From Candidatus Poribacteria bacterium (GTDB lineage: Bacteria; Poribacteria; WGA-4E; WGA-3G), in the NCBI GenBank assembly GCA_028818995.1, contig JAPPMR010000970.1, forward strand, positions 1 through 8,741: 8,741 nucleotides of DNA, written 5' to 3'. Both the position numbers and the translations under genes were made by a program. Of the stretch, positions 1 through 5,601 are shown in pieces. Position 1 is the first letter of the stretch. Each line of letters starts with the position of its first letter. The notes under the pieces are model-generated. The model was not told where the DNA came from and searched no databases. It saw only the letters and a program-made list of their open reading frames with translations.

Positions 1-1002
1 GCAGTGTGCCGTGCCGTACTGCGATTGCTCAAGGAGCATACCACAGCACAACTTATCGCTACAGATACAAATCCGTATACGCACGGACATCGTATGCCAC
101 CCGGTTTCAATTATGAACATCATCTCAAAGAATTTGGTGTGCAGTTCGTTGATTCAAACTTACCACCGTTTAAGGACTACGATGTACCCGGTGGCGGTTC
201 AATGTTTGACCGCTACACGTTGAGTGCTTGCTTTGACGATGCGGATGCAGTGGTTTCTGTAGCAAAGATGAAAAATCACGCATTTATGGGAATAACCTTG
301 TGCACCAAGAATCTGTTCGGTTTACCGCCTATGTTGCTTCCAGAAGGTAGGACGCGAAGTTACTATCACCACTTAATTCGGCTATCCTATGTGCTGCCCG
401 ATCTTGCACTCATTACAAAGCCTTGTTTGAATATCATTGATGCGCTAACAGGACAGTGGGGGCGAGAATGGGGAGGCGAAGGCAGAATCTGCAACGCACT
501 TATAGCGGGTGATCATCCAATTTCCACTGATACCGTTGGTATGCACTTAATGGGACATGATCCTGCGTCTGATTGGCCGACACCACCCTTTAAACGCGAT
601 CGGAATCATATTCTTATCGCCGCACAACGCGGGTTTGGCACTGTTGACTTAAATGAGATTGATTGGGAAAGCGAGGTTACAGCACCTCTCGCAGAGTTTG
701 ACTCGGTAGAAACAGATACCCCAGAAATGGTCGCTAATTGGCGACGCACAACATGTGAGCAGGGATTAGTCTATCTCGAAAATCAGAAAGACATGGTAGA
801 TAAGTATCGTGGAGATTTCATCTATTTACAAGGTGGTGAAGTTGTCTGGAGCGGTCCAGATCCATCGAATCTGGGAAGTCGCCGTCAACTCAGTGGAGAA
901 AAGAAGGACAGTGCACTCTGGCTCAAACTCGTAGATGCTGAAGAACATGAAGGAGAACGTTTTAACGTCTATGAGGAGTGTATGAAAACCTTTGCAGCAT
1001 AA
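1..1002 (+). CDS. DUF362 domain protein, 5' end outside window
   Basis: The reading frame is open from the first base. A GTG at 4 exists, but it is probably internal, because DUF362 proteins usually carry an N-terminal stretch that is missing here, so I call the gene 5'-partial. Counting from that GTG, residues 78-109 hold the typical DUF362 core: a DADAVVSVAKMKNH segment followed by TLCTKNLFGLPP. Residues 140-185 hold the NIIDALTGQWG and IAGDHPISTDTVGMHLMGHDP segments, also characteristic of the family. The C-terminal part (about 255-290: ENQKDMVDKYRGDFIYLQGG, then EVVWSGPDP) resembles a small DUF5678-like unit, which is a weaker call. DUF362 proteins are often linked to iron-sulfur or redox proteins, but their reaction is generally unknown; no ferredoxin cysteine cluster is visible in this part. 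It ends in TAA, with 76 bases before the next gene. Confidence 0.8.
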   Translation, partial: AVCRAVLRLLKEHTTAQLIATDTNPYTHGHRMPPGFNYEHHLKEFGVQFVDSNLPPFKDYDVPGGGSMFDRYTLSACFDDADAVVSVAKMKNHAFMGITLCTKNLFGLPPMLLPEGRTRSYYHHLIRLSYVLPDLALITKPCLNIIDALTGQWGREWGGEGRICNALIAGDHPISTDTVGMHLMGHDPASDWPTPPFKRDRNHILIAAQRGFGTVDLNEIDWESEVTAPLAEFDSVETDTPEMVANWRRTTCEQGLVYLENQKDMVDKYRGDFIYLQGGEVVWSGPDPSNLGSRRQLSGEKKDSALWLKLVDAEEHEGERFNVYEECMKTFAA

Positions 1003-1078
1003 AATTGTAGAAATTATCCCACGAAATACGTTATATTAACATTGTATCATGGAGGGTACTGTTACAGGAAATCGATAA

Positions 1079-1564
1079 ATGGGAAAAGATAAAGAGGAGA
1101 ATACTGAGACAAATCAAGAACAAGAGATTGTACCAATTCTCGGTATTCGGCACAAATGGTTTGACATAGCCTTAAAACTCTATTCGGTGGTCTTTTTTGC
1201 CTATTCTTTTTTAGTTATTCGCGAAAAGTTTAGCTTAGGAAAACCGATAATGGAAACAACAGAGGCTATTTTTGTACATCTTGCGGCTTTTAGTGTAGTT
1301 GAAACTATAATCTTCGTTGCATTATTTCAAGGAGTGGATATTCTCATGTATTTAACAGAAAGGTTTAGAGCAAAACTTCGAAGACAGATTGAAGAAGCCA
1401 GAATCGAAGGCAAAGCTGAAGGTAAAGTTGAAGGTAGAGCTGAAGGCAAAGCTGAAGTTTACCAAGAAATGGCTGCGTGGAATAAACGGTGGTTGGAAGC
1501 AAAAGCGAAGGGGATTCCTTTTGATGAACAACCCCCAATAAATTCACAAGAAAAACCTGAATAA
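1079..1564 (+). CDS. Small two-helix membrane protein with EG[KR][AV] repeat
   Basis: I do not recognise a named family. The 161-residue product has a charged, Glu-rich N-terminus (1-18) and two hydrophobic segments (about 29-47 and 63-92), so it is probably an inner-membrane hairpin. A highly charged helix follows (93-145) with the four-residue repeat EGKA-EGKV-EGRA-EGKA at residues 110-125. The tail (146-161) is Pro/Gln/Glu-rich. The repeat should form a charged helix or coiled coil on the cytoplasmic side. The ATG at 1079 is supported by AGGAA at 1066-1070, eight bases upstream; a stronger GGAGGG at 1051-1056 lies too far away to act on this start. The gene stands alone between DUF362 and PhyH genes, so context gives no function. 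Charged tails with this repeat occur in many unrelated bacterial proteins, so the repeat does not identify the protein. Confidence 0.75.
   Translation: MGKDKEENTETNQEQEIVPILGIRHKWFDIALKLYSVVFFAYSFLVIREKFSLGKPIMETTEAIFVHLAAFSVVETIIFVALFQGVDILMYLTERFRAKLRRQIEEARIEGKAEGKVEGRAEGKAEVYQEMAAWNKRWLEAKAKGIPFDEQPPINSQEKPE
1406..1453 (+). repeat. Four tandem 12-bp repeat units inside a coding region
   Basis: Four in-frame copies of a 12-base unit start at 1406, 1418, 1430 and 1442, with consensus GAAGG[CT]A[AG]AG[CT]T. They encode EGKA, EGKV, EGRA and EGKA. Degenerate units flank the array: GAAGCCAGAATC at 1394-1405 and GAAGTTTACCAA at 1454-1465. Because the unit is a multiple of three, copy number can change without a frameshift. 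Confidence 0.9.
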
Positions 1565-1621
1565 TCAATTTAGCTTTGACTGTGTCTTTTCGTATTAAAT
1601 CATCTATAAAGGAAACACAAA

Positions 1622-2374
1622 ATGAGCATCACCGACGCACAAAAAAAGCAACTGGATGAGCAAGGATGTATCGTTATTCCAGATGTGCTTTCTGACGAAG
1701 AAATCGAGATGTATAGAGCCGATATTCTCCGGTTGGCAGAGCAAGAAAAGCAGGACGGTTCTGCGCTGCGCCATACCGATGGACACGGTCAACATGTGCG
1801 CTGGTTGATGAACAAAGGCAAGATATACGATAAACTTGTTGCACATCCTAAGGTAATGCCTTTCTTTGAGCATCTGCTTGGCACGGATTATACGTTGAGT
1901 ACTCTCACCTCCAACATCATTGATCCGGGTGCACCCGATGGTGGGTATCACGTTGATAGCGTTTTAGGGAACATGCCAGAACCGTTACCAAGTTTTCCGA
2001 TGGTCGCCAATAGTCTCTGGTTACTTGACGATTTTACACCAGAAAATGGCGGGACCCGTCATGTCCCGGGTATTCATCTTCAACAGATAAAACCACCTCC
2101 CGGTACCACGCACCATCCTGACGAAGTGCGTCTCTCTGCACCGAAAGGTTCCGTATTTCTGTTCAACGGAGCAGTCTGGCATTCAGCAGGGGCTAACAAA
2201 ACGGACCAGCAGCGCATCGCACTCATCTGTTTCTGTTGTCGGTCTTTTATAAAGCAGATGTTTGACTTTGTGCATTATCTTGAACCAGAAGTAATTGAAC
2301 GCGCAACCCCAATAATGCGTAGAATTTATGGGTTTGATTCCCAACCAAGGCCTCCGGATAAACCTAAGCAGTAA
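1622..2374 (+). CDS. Phytanoyl-CoA dioxygenase (PhyH) family protein
   Basis: This is a 250-residue non-heme Fe(II)/2-oxoglutarate-dependent oxygenase, a normal length for bacterial PhyH proteins. The N-terminal part, with LDEQGCIVIPDVLSDEEI (11-28), is the usual opening of the family. The iron ligands appear intact: His110 and Asp112 in GYHVD, and the distal His187 in FNGAVWH. Arg198 (QQRIAL) is well placed to hold the 2-oxoglutarate carboxylate. The ENGGTRHVPGIH segment (141-152) is another family hallmark. The enzyme should hydroxylate a small organic substrate in the cytoplasm, using O2 and 2-oxoglutarate and releasing succinate and CO2. The substrate cannot be read from sequence, and a phytanoyl-CoA substrate should not be assumed. 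The ATG is preceded by AAGGA at 1609-1613 with an eight-base spacer. No neighbour suggests a pathway, and 138 non-coding bases follow. Confidence 0.9.
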   Translation: MSITDAQKKQLDEQGCIVIPDVLSDEEIEMYRADILRLAEQEKQDGSALRHTDGHGQHVRWLMNKGKIYDKLVAHPKVMPFFEHLLGTDYTLSTLTSNIIDPGAPDGGYHVDSVLGNMPEPLPSFPMVANSLWLLDDFTPENGGTRHVPGIHLQQIKPPPGTTHHPDEVRLSAPKGSVFLFNGAVWHSAGANKTDQQRIALICFCCRSFIKQMFDFVHYLEPEVIERATPIMRRIYGFDSQPRPPDKPKQ

Positions 2375-2448
2375 TCGTTAAACGACGTAGGTTGCGTAGA
2401 ACAAAGCGAAACCAAATTTACGCAGCATGCACGTATTGTATTATCACC

Positions 2449-2477
2449 TTGAATTCAGTATGTTTATATGTTATAAT
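2449..2477 (+). promoter_or_regulatory. Strong sigma-70-type promoter with extended -10
   Basis: TTGAAT (2449-2454) and a perfect TATAAT (2472-2477) are separated by exactly 17 bases. TG at 2469-2470 gives an extended -10 (TGT before TATAAT). Transcription should start near 2484, leaving a leader of about 30 bases before the GTG at 2513. An 8-bp palindrome, TGAATTCA (2450-2457), overlaps the -35 box, and CAAACT is repeated in tandem at 2483-2494 across the expected start. Either could be a regulator contact site, which is inference. The rest of the 2375-2512 gap holds only short inverted repeats (TGCGTA 2393-2398 with TACGCA 2419-2424) and no T-tract terminator. Confidence 0.75.
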
Positions 2478-2512
2478 ATTTTCAAACTCAAACTTGTAAG
2501 AGGAACAGTCAC

Positions 2513-3190
2513 GTGAATTGCGAAATGAGCGAAACACGAATGCGAATCCTGCAGTTGCTAAAGATGCGTAGCAGCATGACCGTTAGTCAATTGGCAGAAG
2601 CATTGCATATCAGTGCAATGGGCGTGAGACAACATCTCACAATTCTTGAAGAGGAAGGCTTAGTCGAGTATCATAGTGAGAAGCATGGACGCGGACGACC
2701 ACATCACCTTTATAGTTTAACCGATGATGCGAACAGTCTTTTCCCAACCACTTACGCGAACTTTGCCGTCGGTTTGATGAACGAAGTAGCAAAATTCAAC
2801 GGACCCGGATTTATCAATAAGGTTTTCCGAAGCCGTATGAAATCACAGCTACAGATGTACCAAGAACGCCTTGACGGAAAAGACTTGGTAGAACGCATCA
2901 AGGAACTTGCCCGTATTCGTGATGAAGAAGGTTATATGGCACGTTTTGACGAAAACGATACCGATTATGTCTTAATAGAACACAATTGTCCTATCGCAGC
3001 GATTGCTCAGGAATACCCACACGTGTGTGAGATTGAATTAGGACTATTTAGACAATCTTTGGGAACAAAGGTGTACCGAGTTGAACATCTTATGCAAGGT
3101 AGTCATAGATGCTGTTACCGAATTCCTAAAAATGATTGTCAGAACAAGGACTTAGAGTCAACATCTGATGAACAGTCTATTCAAAACTGA
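2513..3190 (+). CDS. SufR-like winged-helix regulator with putative Fe-S cysteines
   Basis: A 225-residue DNA-binding regulator. Residues 8-70 form a winged helix: MTVSQLAEALHIS (22-34), the recognition helix around AMGVRQHLTILEEEGLV (35-51), and an RGRPHHLYSLT wing (60-70), as in the ArsR/DeoR-like group that includes SufR. The C-terminal half carries Cys159, Cys172, Cys200, Cys201 and Cys209. The spacing 159-x12-172 and the position of 201 fit sites one, two and four of the CX12CX13CX14C pattern I recall for cyanobacterial SufR, the Fe-S-sensing repressor of suf genes; the third site is Lys186. An Fe-S cluster ligated by three cysteines plus another residue, possibly using Cys200 or His198, is therefore plausible but not proven. 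The GTG start is chosen because AGAGGA at 2499-2504 lies eight bases upstream; the ATG at 2525 would be too far from it. No suf genes are nearby, and the next gene encodes a polyferredoxin. Confidence 0.8.
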   Translation: MNCEMSETRMRILQLLKMRSSMTVSQLAEALHISAMGVRQHLTILEEEGLVEYHSEKHGRGRPHHLYSLTDDANSLFPTTYANFAVGLMNEVAKFNGPGFINKVFRSRMKSQLQMYQERLDGKDLVERIKELARIRDEEGYMARFDENDTDYVLIEHNCPIAAIAQEYPHVCEIELGLFRQSLGTKVYRVEHLMQGSHRCCYRIPKNDCQNKDLESTSDEQSIQN

Positions 3191-3247
3191 TAGAGTCCTA
3201 TCCGCTTCCACTGCTCAATTACATAGACGAATTTTAAGGCAATTTCC

Positions 3248-3841
3248 ATGTCTGACGAAACAGGTAGGCGCGACTTTTTCAAAGAAGCCTTGAACCAAAT
3301 CATGAAACCTGTCGCTGAATTCCTTGATGAAAGGATCGTTGACCAGTTTCCCTTTGATGAACCGAACCGTGTAATTTTACGTCCGCCAGGTGCTTTGCCT
3401 GAACCTGAATTTTTAGAAAAATGTCATCGGTGCGGTAACTGCGTTAAAAACTGCCCCGCAAACGCTATACAACCGCTACAAAGCCAAGATTCAAAACTTG
3501 CTAACATACCCTACATTGATCCTGAAGAACAACCTTGCGTTATCTGCGATTCATTGGCATGCATGTACGTCTGTCCAAGCGGTGCCTTACAAACTGTCTT
3601 TGCAGAAGATATTAGGATCGGACTCGCAGTTTTCAATGTTGAAACTTGTCTTCGCACAAAATCGGTGGACTGCAGCTACTGCGTAGATACTTGCCCAATT
3701 GGAGAAGAAGCGATTAAGTTCTCACCAGATGGATTAGTAGAAGTTCTCGATTCTGGATGTACTGGATGTGGGGTATGTCAGTATGCATGTCCTACAGACC
3801 CAAAGTCTATAGTGATTGAACCGCTAATGCTTTCTCAATAG
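3248..3841 (+). CDS. NapG/MauM-like polyferredoxin, four [4Fe-4S] clusters, no export signal
   Basis: The 197-residue protein carries sixteen cysteines in four groups: C59/62/65/69, C97/100/105/109, C134/142/145/149 and C171/174/177/181. Each should bind a [4Fe-4S] cluster. The stretches VILRPPGALPEPEFLEKC, PCVICDSLACMYVCPSGAL and RIGLAVFNVETC match the NapG/MauM type, electron carriers normally exported by the Tat route. Here the N-terminus keeps a twin-arginine-like GRRDFF (6-11), but no hydrophobic stretch follows, only an amphipathic segment to about residue 35, and the protein is short for NapG. It is therefore predicted to be cytoplasmic. No NapA, NapH, Mau or other oxidoreductase partner is in the window, so the electron donor and acceptor are unknown. 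AAGG at 3236-3239 is a modest ribosome binding site, eight bases from the ATG. The gene follows the SufR-like regulator by 57 bases with no obvious promoter between, so co-transcription is likely. Confidence 0.87.
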   Translation: MSDETGRRDFFKEALNQIMKPVAEFLDERIVDQFPFDEPNRVILRPPGALPEPEFLEKCHRCGNCVKNCPANAIQPLQSQDSKLANIPYIDPEEQPCVICDSLACMYVCPSGALQTVFAEDIRIGLAVFNVETCLRTKSVDCSYCVDTCPIGEEAIKFSPDGLVEVLDSGCTGCGVCQYACPTDPKSIVIEPLMLSQ

Positions 3842-3845
3842 CACT

Positions 3846-4394
3846 ATGCCCGTTCTTCCCCAAATTATTTTGCAGACGTCTCCGAATACGCAAAGCCTAC
3901 GTGACATCAAACCCCCATTAGACATCTCGCAAAATCTGTTACCTCATATACTTCTCGGTGGACTCATTCTTGCTGTAATCGTTGGAATAGTATGGTTATA
4001 TATCCGAAAACGTCACCAAGCCTTGCCACTTTCTCCAGTTATAGAGGAAAATACGCAACCACCCCATGAAATTGCGCTTGAACAGTTGAAAATACTTGAA
4101 ACAGCATCTTATGATATGGAAACTTATCACACCCAAATTTCTTTTGTTATCCGCGGATATATAGAAGCACGTTTTCAAATCCCCGCATTAGAATTGACAA
4201 CCACAGGGATTCTTCATCAGATGACACGTGAACAGATAGGTGACTTATATGTTGAACGTATCCAGCAGTTTCTTGCCAATTGTGATAAGGTAAAGTTTAC
4301 AAAATATCAACCAAAACGATCTGAAGCGGAGGCGCGAATGGTAGATGCTCGCTGGTTTGTAGAAGAAACGAAAATACATACAGATGATTTATGA
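3846..4394 (+). CDS. Single-pass membrane protein, DUF4381-like Bat-operon partner
   Basis: A 182-residue protein with a short N-terminal segment that includes LRDIKPPLDIS (18-28), one transmembrane helix at about 33-53 followed by RKR (stop-transfer), a Pro-rich linker (60-74) and a helical cytoplasmic domain. That domain contains ISFVIRGYIEARFQIPALELTTTGIL (98-123). The LRDI-x-PP opening, the single helix and the R-Y-I/L-E-x-R-F...A-x-E-x-T-T pattern are what small DUF4381-like proteins of MoxR/DUF58/Bat operons look like. I assign it there by pattern memory, not by a search. It may help assemble or scaffold the membrane Bat complex. It starts four bases after the polyferredoxin stop with no clear Shine-Dalgarno site, which suggests translational coupling. 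Unusually, its expected partners (DUF58, BatA) lie more than 3 kb downstream, beyond the partner-switching genes. Confidence 0.65.
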   Translation: MPVLPQIILQTSPNTQSLRDIKPPLDISQNLLPHILLGGLILAVIVGIVWLYIRKRHQALPLSPVIEENTQPPHEIALEQLKILETASYDMETYHTQISFVIRGYIEARFQIPALELTTTGILHQMTREQIGDLYVERIQQFLANCDKVKFTKYQPKRSEAEARMVDARWFVEETKIHTDDL

Positions 4395-4447
4395 GATAAG
4401 GTCTATTTTTTCTCATTCTTTCAGATTTGAAGGCAGTTAAAAGCACC

Positions 4448-4459
4448 TTGATTAATCAA
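4448..4459. repeat. Perfect 12-bp palindrome TTGATTAATCAA
   Basis: TTGATT joined directly to AATCAA is a perfect two-fold symmetric site with no spacer, typical in size of a dimeric repressor or activator site. It lies about 200 bases upstream of the RsbW-like start and about 55 bases past the previous stop. The binding protein is unknown, and AT-rich DNA can give such palindromes by chance. Confidence 0.45.
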
Positions 4460-4467
4460 CTCATAAT

Positions 4468-4493
4468 ATGTAATAATTAATGATATATTACAT
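4468..4493. repeat. Inverted repeat ATGTAATA-N10-TATTACAT
   Basis: Two perfect 8-base arms (4468-4475 and 4486-4493) are separated by ten AT-only or nearly AT-only bases. The arm-to-arm geometry, about 18 bp between centres, would suit a protein dimer contacting successive major grooves on one face. As an RNA hairpin it would be weak because the arms are AT-rich, so I favour a DNA operator. Confidence 0.45.
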
Positions 4494-4540
4494 TCTTATT
4501 TACCAGAATGAATCCTTTGAAAGCAACAATTGAAAAGACC

Positions 4541-4569
4541 TTGAAATATTTTCTAAACTTTGGTATCCT
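4541..4569 (+). promoter_or_regulatory. Candidate promoter for the partner-switching genes
   Basis: TTGAAA (4541-4546) and TATCCT (4564-4569) are 17 bases apart, and TGG precedes the -10 as an extended element (T4561, G4562). The -35 matches the sigma-70 consensus at five of six positions and the -10 at four of six, so this is weaker than the promoter at 2449-2477. Transcription would begin near 4576, within the inverted repeat at 4567-4588, leaving an 80-base leader. Confidence 0.45.
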
Positions 4570-4588
4570 TTTTAAACGCGTAAAAAGG
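4567..4588. repeat. Inverted repeat CCTTTTTA-N6-TAAAAAGG at predicted start site
   Basis: Two perfect 8-base arms (4567-4574 and 4581-4588) enclose AACGCG. The repeat overlaps the -10 end and the expected transcription start of the candidate promoter, a classic place for a repressor site. It could also form a short hairpin near the RNA 5' end. It lacks the GC-rich stem followed by a U-run expected of an intrinsic terminator. Confidence 0.5.
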
Positions 4589-4641
4589 TAATTATTGCTT
4601 AGGAATTCTTTATCATACGCGTGAGAATCAGATTATTACAG

Positions 4642-4649
4642 AAGGAGGT
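4642..4649 (+). promoter_or_regulatory. Full-consensus Shine-Dalgarno AAGGAGGT
   Basis: This is a complete match to the anti-Shine-Dalgarno end of 16S rRNA, nine bases before the ATG at 4659. It is clearly the strongest ribosome binding site in the window, which suggests the kinase is made at a high rate once transcribed. It fixes the start of the RsbW-like gene. Confidence 0.85.
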
Positions 4650-4658
4650 CATCTTAGG

Positions 4659-5093
4659 ATGGAAAATGCAGTTTTGATGGACGAAGTTTGTTTAACAATC
4701 CCGATGGACCATGATATGGAACTTGTCGCGGCCAAAACGGGGTCTGTTCTCGCCGAGTTGAATCACTTTAACGAAGAACAGATTGAGGAAATTCAATACG
4801 CGATTATTGAGACCTGTATCAATGCCTTTGAACACAGCCAAAGTGAAGACCGGAAGGTTTACATTATTTATATTAGAAGGGCTGATGAGTTAGAGTGTAA
4901 AATAACAGATAACGGTGTCGGTTTCACCCCAGAAGATCAACATAATAGCATTTCTCAACGTCAAGGAATACACTCGGATATGCGAAAGCGTGGCTGGGGT
5001 TTAGAGATTACCAAAACTTTAATGGATGAATTCGATATTGAGAGTGGTGAAAACGGTACAACTGTTAGTTTTATTAAAAAGGTGACATCGTAA
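4659..5093 (+). CDS. RsbW/SpoIIAB-like anti-sigma-type serine kinase (HATPase_c_2)
   Basis: The 144-residue length is typical of RsbW-type GHKL kinases, which phosphorylate a STAS antagonist with ATP and, when free, hold a target protein. The ATP-binding boxes are intact: the N box ETCINAFEH (51-59, with Glu51, Asn55 and His59), the G1 box DNGVGF (84-89), the G2 box RGWGLEITK (111-119) and the late GTT (133-135). The ATP lid between 90 and 110 is short, as in this family, and there is no histidine-kinase phospho-acceptor domain. The STAS gene follows after 38 bases and the phosphatase after that, completing a partner-switching set. The usual partner is a sigma factor, but none is visible in the window, so the target may be encoded elsewhere or may not be a sigma factor. 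Confidence 0.9.
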   Translation: MENAVLMDEVCLTIPMDHDMELVAAKTGSVLAELNHFNEEQIEEIQYAIIETCINAFEHSQSEDRKVYIIYIRRADELECKITDNGVGFTPEDQHNSISQRQGIHSDMRKRGWGLEITKTLMDEFDIESGENGTTVSFIKKVTS

Positions 5094-5131
5094 GTCTCAA
5101 ACGGACTAATTTACTGTTGAGGAGTAAGGGA

Positions 5132-5476
5132 ATGCTAAACAAATTTGATATTCAGATACGTGCTGAACAAGAATACGCTGTACTCGAAACAGCTGGATAC
5201 TTAAATGATTCGCTCGGGGAACAACTTTCAAAAAAAGCACAAGAACTCATTGAAAAAGGATACACCCAACTGGTAATCAATTTGGATAAAACCGCACTGA
5301 TTAACAGCATTGGTATCTCCATCCTGATAGAAATCATTGAGGCACTTGATGAACGGAACGGAACGTTAAATTTTTGCGGGTTGTCTGCAACACAAGAACG
5401 TACTTTTCGTATGATGGCAATTGCAAAATACGCAGGAATTTACCCTGATGAAAAGACTGCTATCGCAAATTTCTAA
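5132..5476 (+). CDS. STAS-domain anti-sigma factor antagonist, RsbV/SpoIIAA-like
   Basis: A single STAS domain of 114 residues, typical of RsbV-type antagonists. LVINLDKTALINSIGISILIEI (47-68) is the signature strand-loop-helix, and Ser59 in INSIG aligns with the serine phosphorylated by RsbW/SpoIIAB kinases (DSSG in SpoIIAA, DSTG in RsbV). Here the preceding Asp is Asn58 and the following residue is Ile60, which may change phosphorylation efficiency. When dephosphorylated it should bind the upstream kinase and free the kinase's target. I start at ATG 5132, with GAGGAG at 5119-5124 seven bases upstream. A TTG five codons earlier (5117) is in frame, but it overlaps that ribosome binding site and adds a non-conserved MRSKG, so it is rejected. 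The gene follows the kinase by 38 bases. Confidence 0.9.
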   Translation: MLNKFDIQIRAEQEYAVLETAGYLNDSLGEQLSKKAQELIEKGYTQLVINLDKTALINSIGISILIEIIEALDERNGTLNFCGLSATQERTFRMMAIAKYAGIYPDEKTAIANF

Positions 5477-5601
5477 CAAATTCTGAGCTGAACACACACC
5501 ACTAAAAACCTGAACTGCCTAAAACACCGTTCTTAGCACAAACGGGGCAATAGGATTGAAAACCCTACCGTAAGTTTTGAAGACAAAAGGAACAATTCGT
5601 C

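Larger units (their letters stand above)
4395..4658. other. AT-rich regulatory spacer, no gene seen
   Basis: These 264 bases contain no convincing coding frame. They hold a T-rich tract just after the stop of the membrane protein (4404-4410, flanked by ATGAGA 4391-4396 and TCTCAT 4411-4416), three stronger inverted repeats, three copies of TTGAAA (4517, 4530, 4541), a candidate promoter and a very strong ribosome binding site. The palindrome ACGCGT occurs twice (4576-4581 and 4617-4622). The spacer probably separates two transcription units and controls the partner-switching genes. No convincing GC-rich intrinsic terminator is present. Confidence 0.6.

Noticed and set aside
1406..1453. Short tandem repeats considered as CRISPR-like or intergenic repeat
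   Set aside because: The units are contiguous 12-mers without spacers and in frame inside a gene.
1576..1610. TTGACT with TATAAA as a promoter for the PhyH gene
   Set aside because: The spacing is 23 bases, and no good -10 box occurs at 16-18 bases, so it is not supported.
1604..1951. Antisense open frame opposite the PhyH gene
   Set aside because: It lies opposite a well-supported oxygenase gene, has no ribosome binding site and shows no recognisable domain.
2525..2527. ATG 2525 as start of the SufR-like regulator
   Set aside because: It is 20 bases from the only good ribosome binding site; GTG 2513 is eight bases from it.
4391..4416. ATGAGA/TCTCAT inverted repeat with T-run as an intrinsic terminator
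   Set aside because: The T-run lies in the loop rather than after the stem, and the stem is AT-rich and overlaps the stop codon.
5117..5131. TTG start for the STAS gene, adding five residues
   Set aside because: The TTG overlaps the GAGGAG ribosome binding site that serves ATG 5132, and the added MRSKG is outside the STAS fold.
5527..5545. CCGTT/AACGG hairpin as a terminator between STAS and phosphatase genes
   Set aside because: There are only five base pairs with a nine-base loop and no following T-run. The three genes are more likely co-transcribed.
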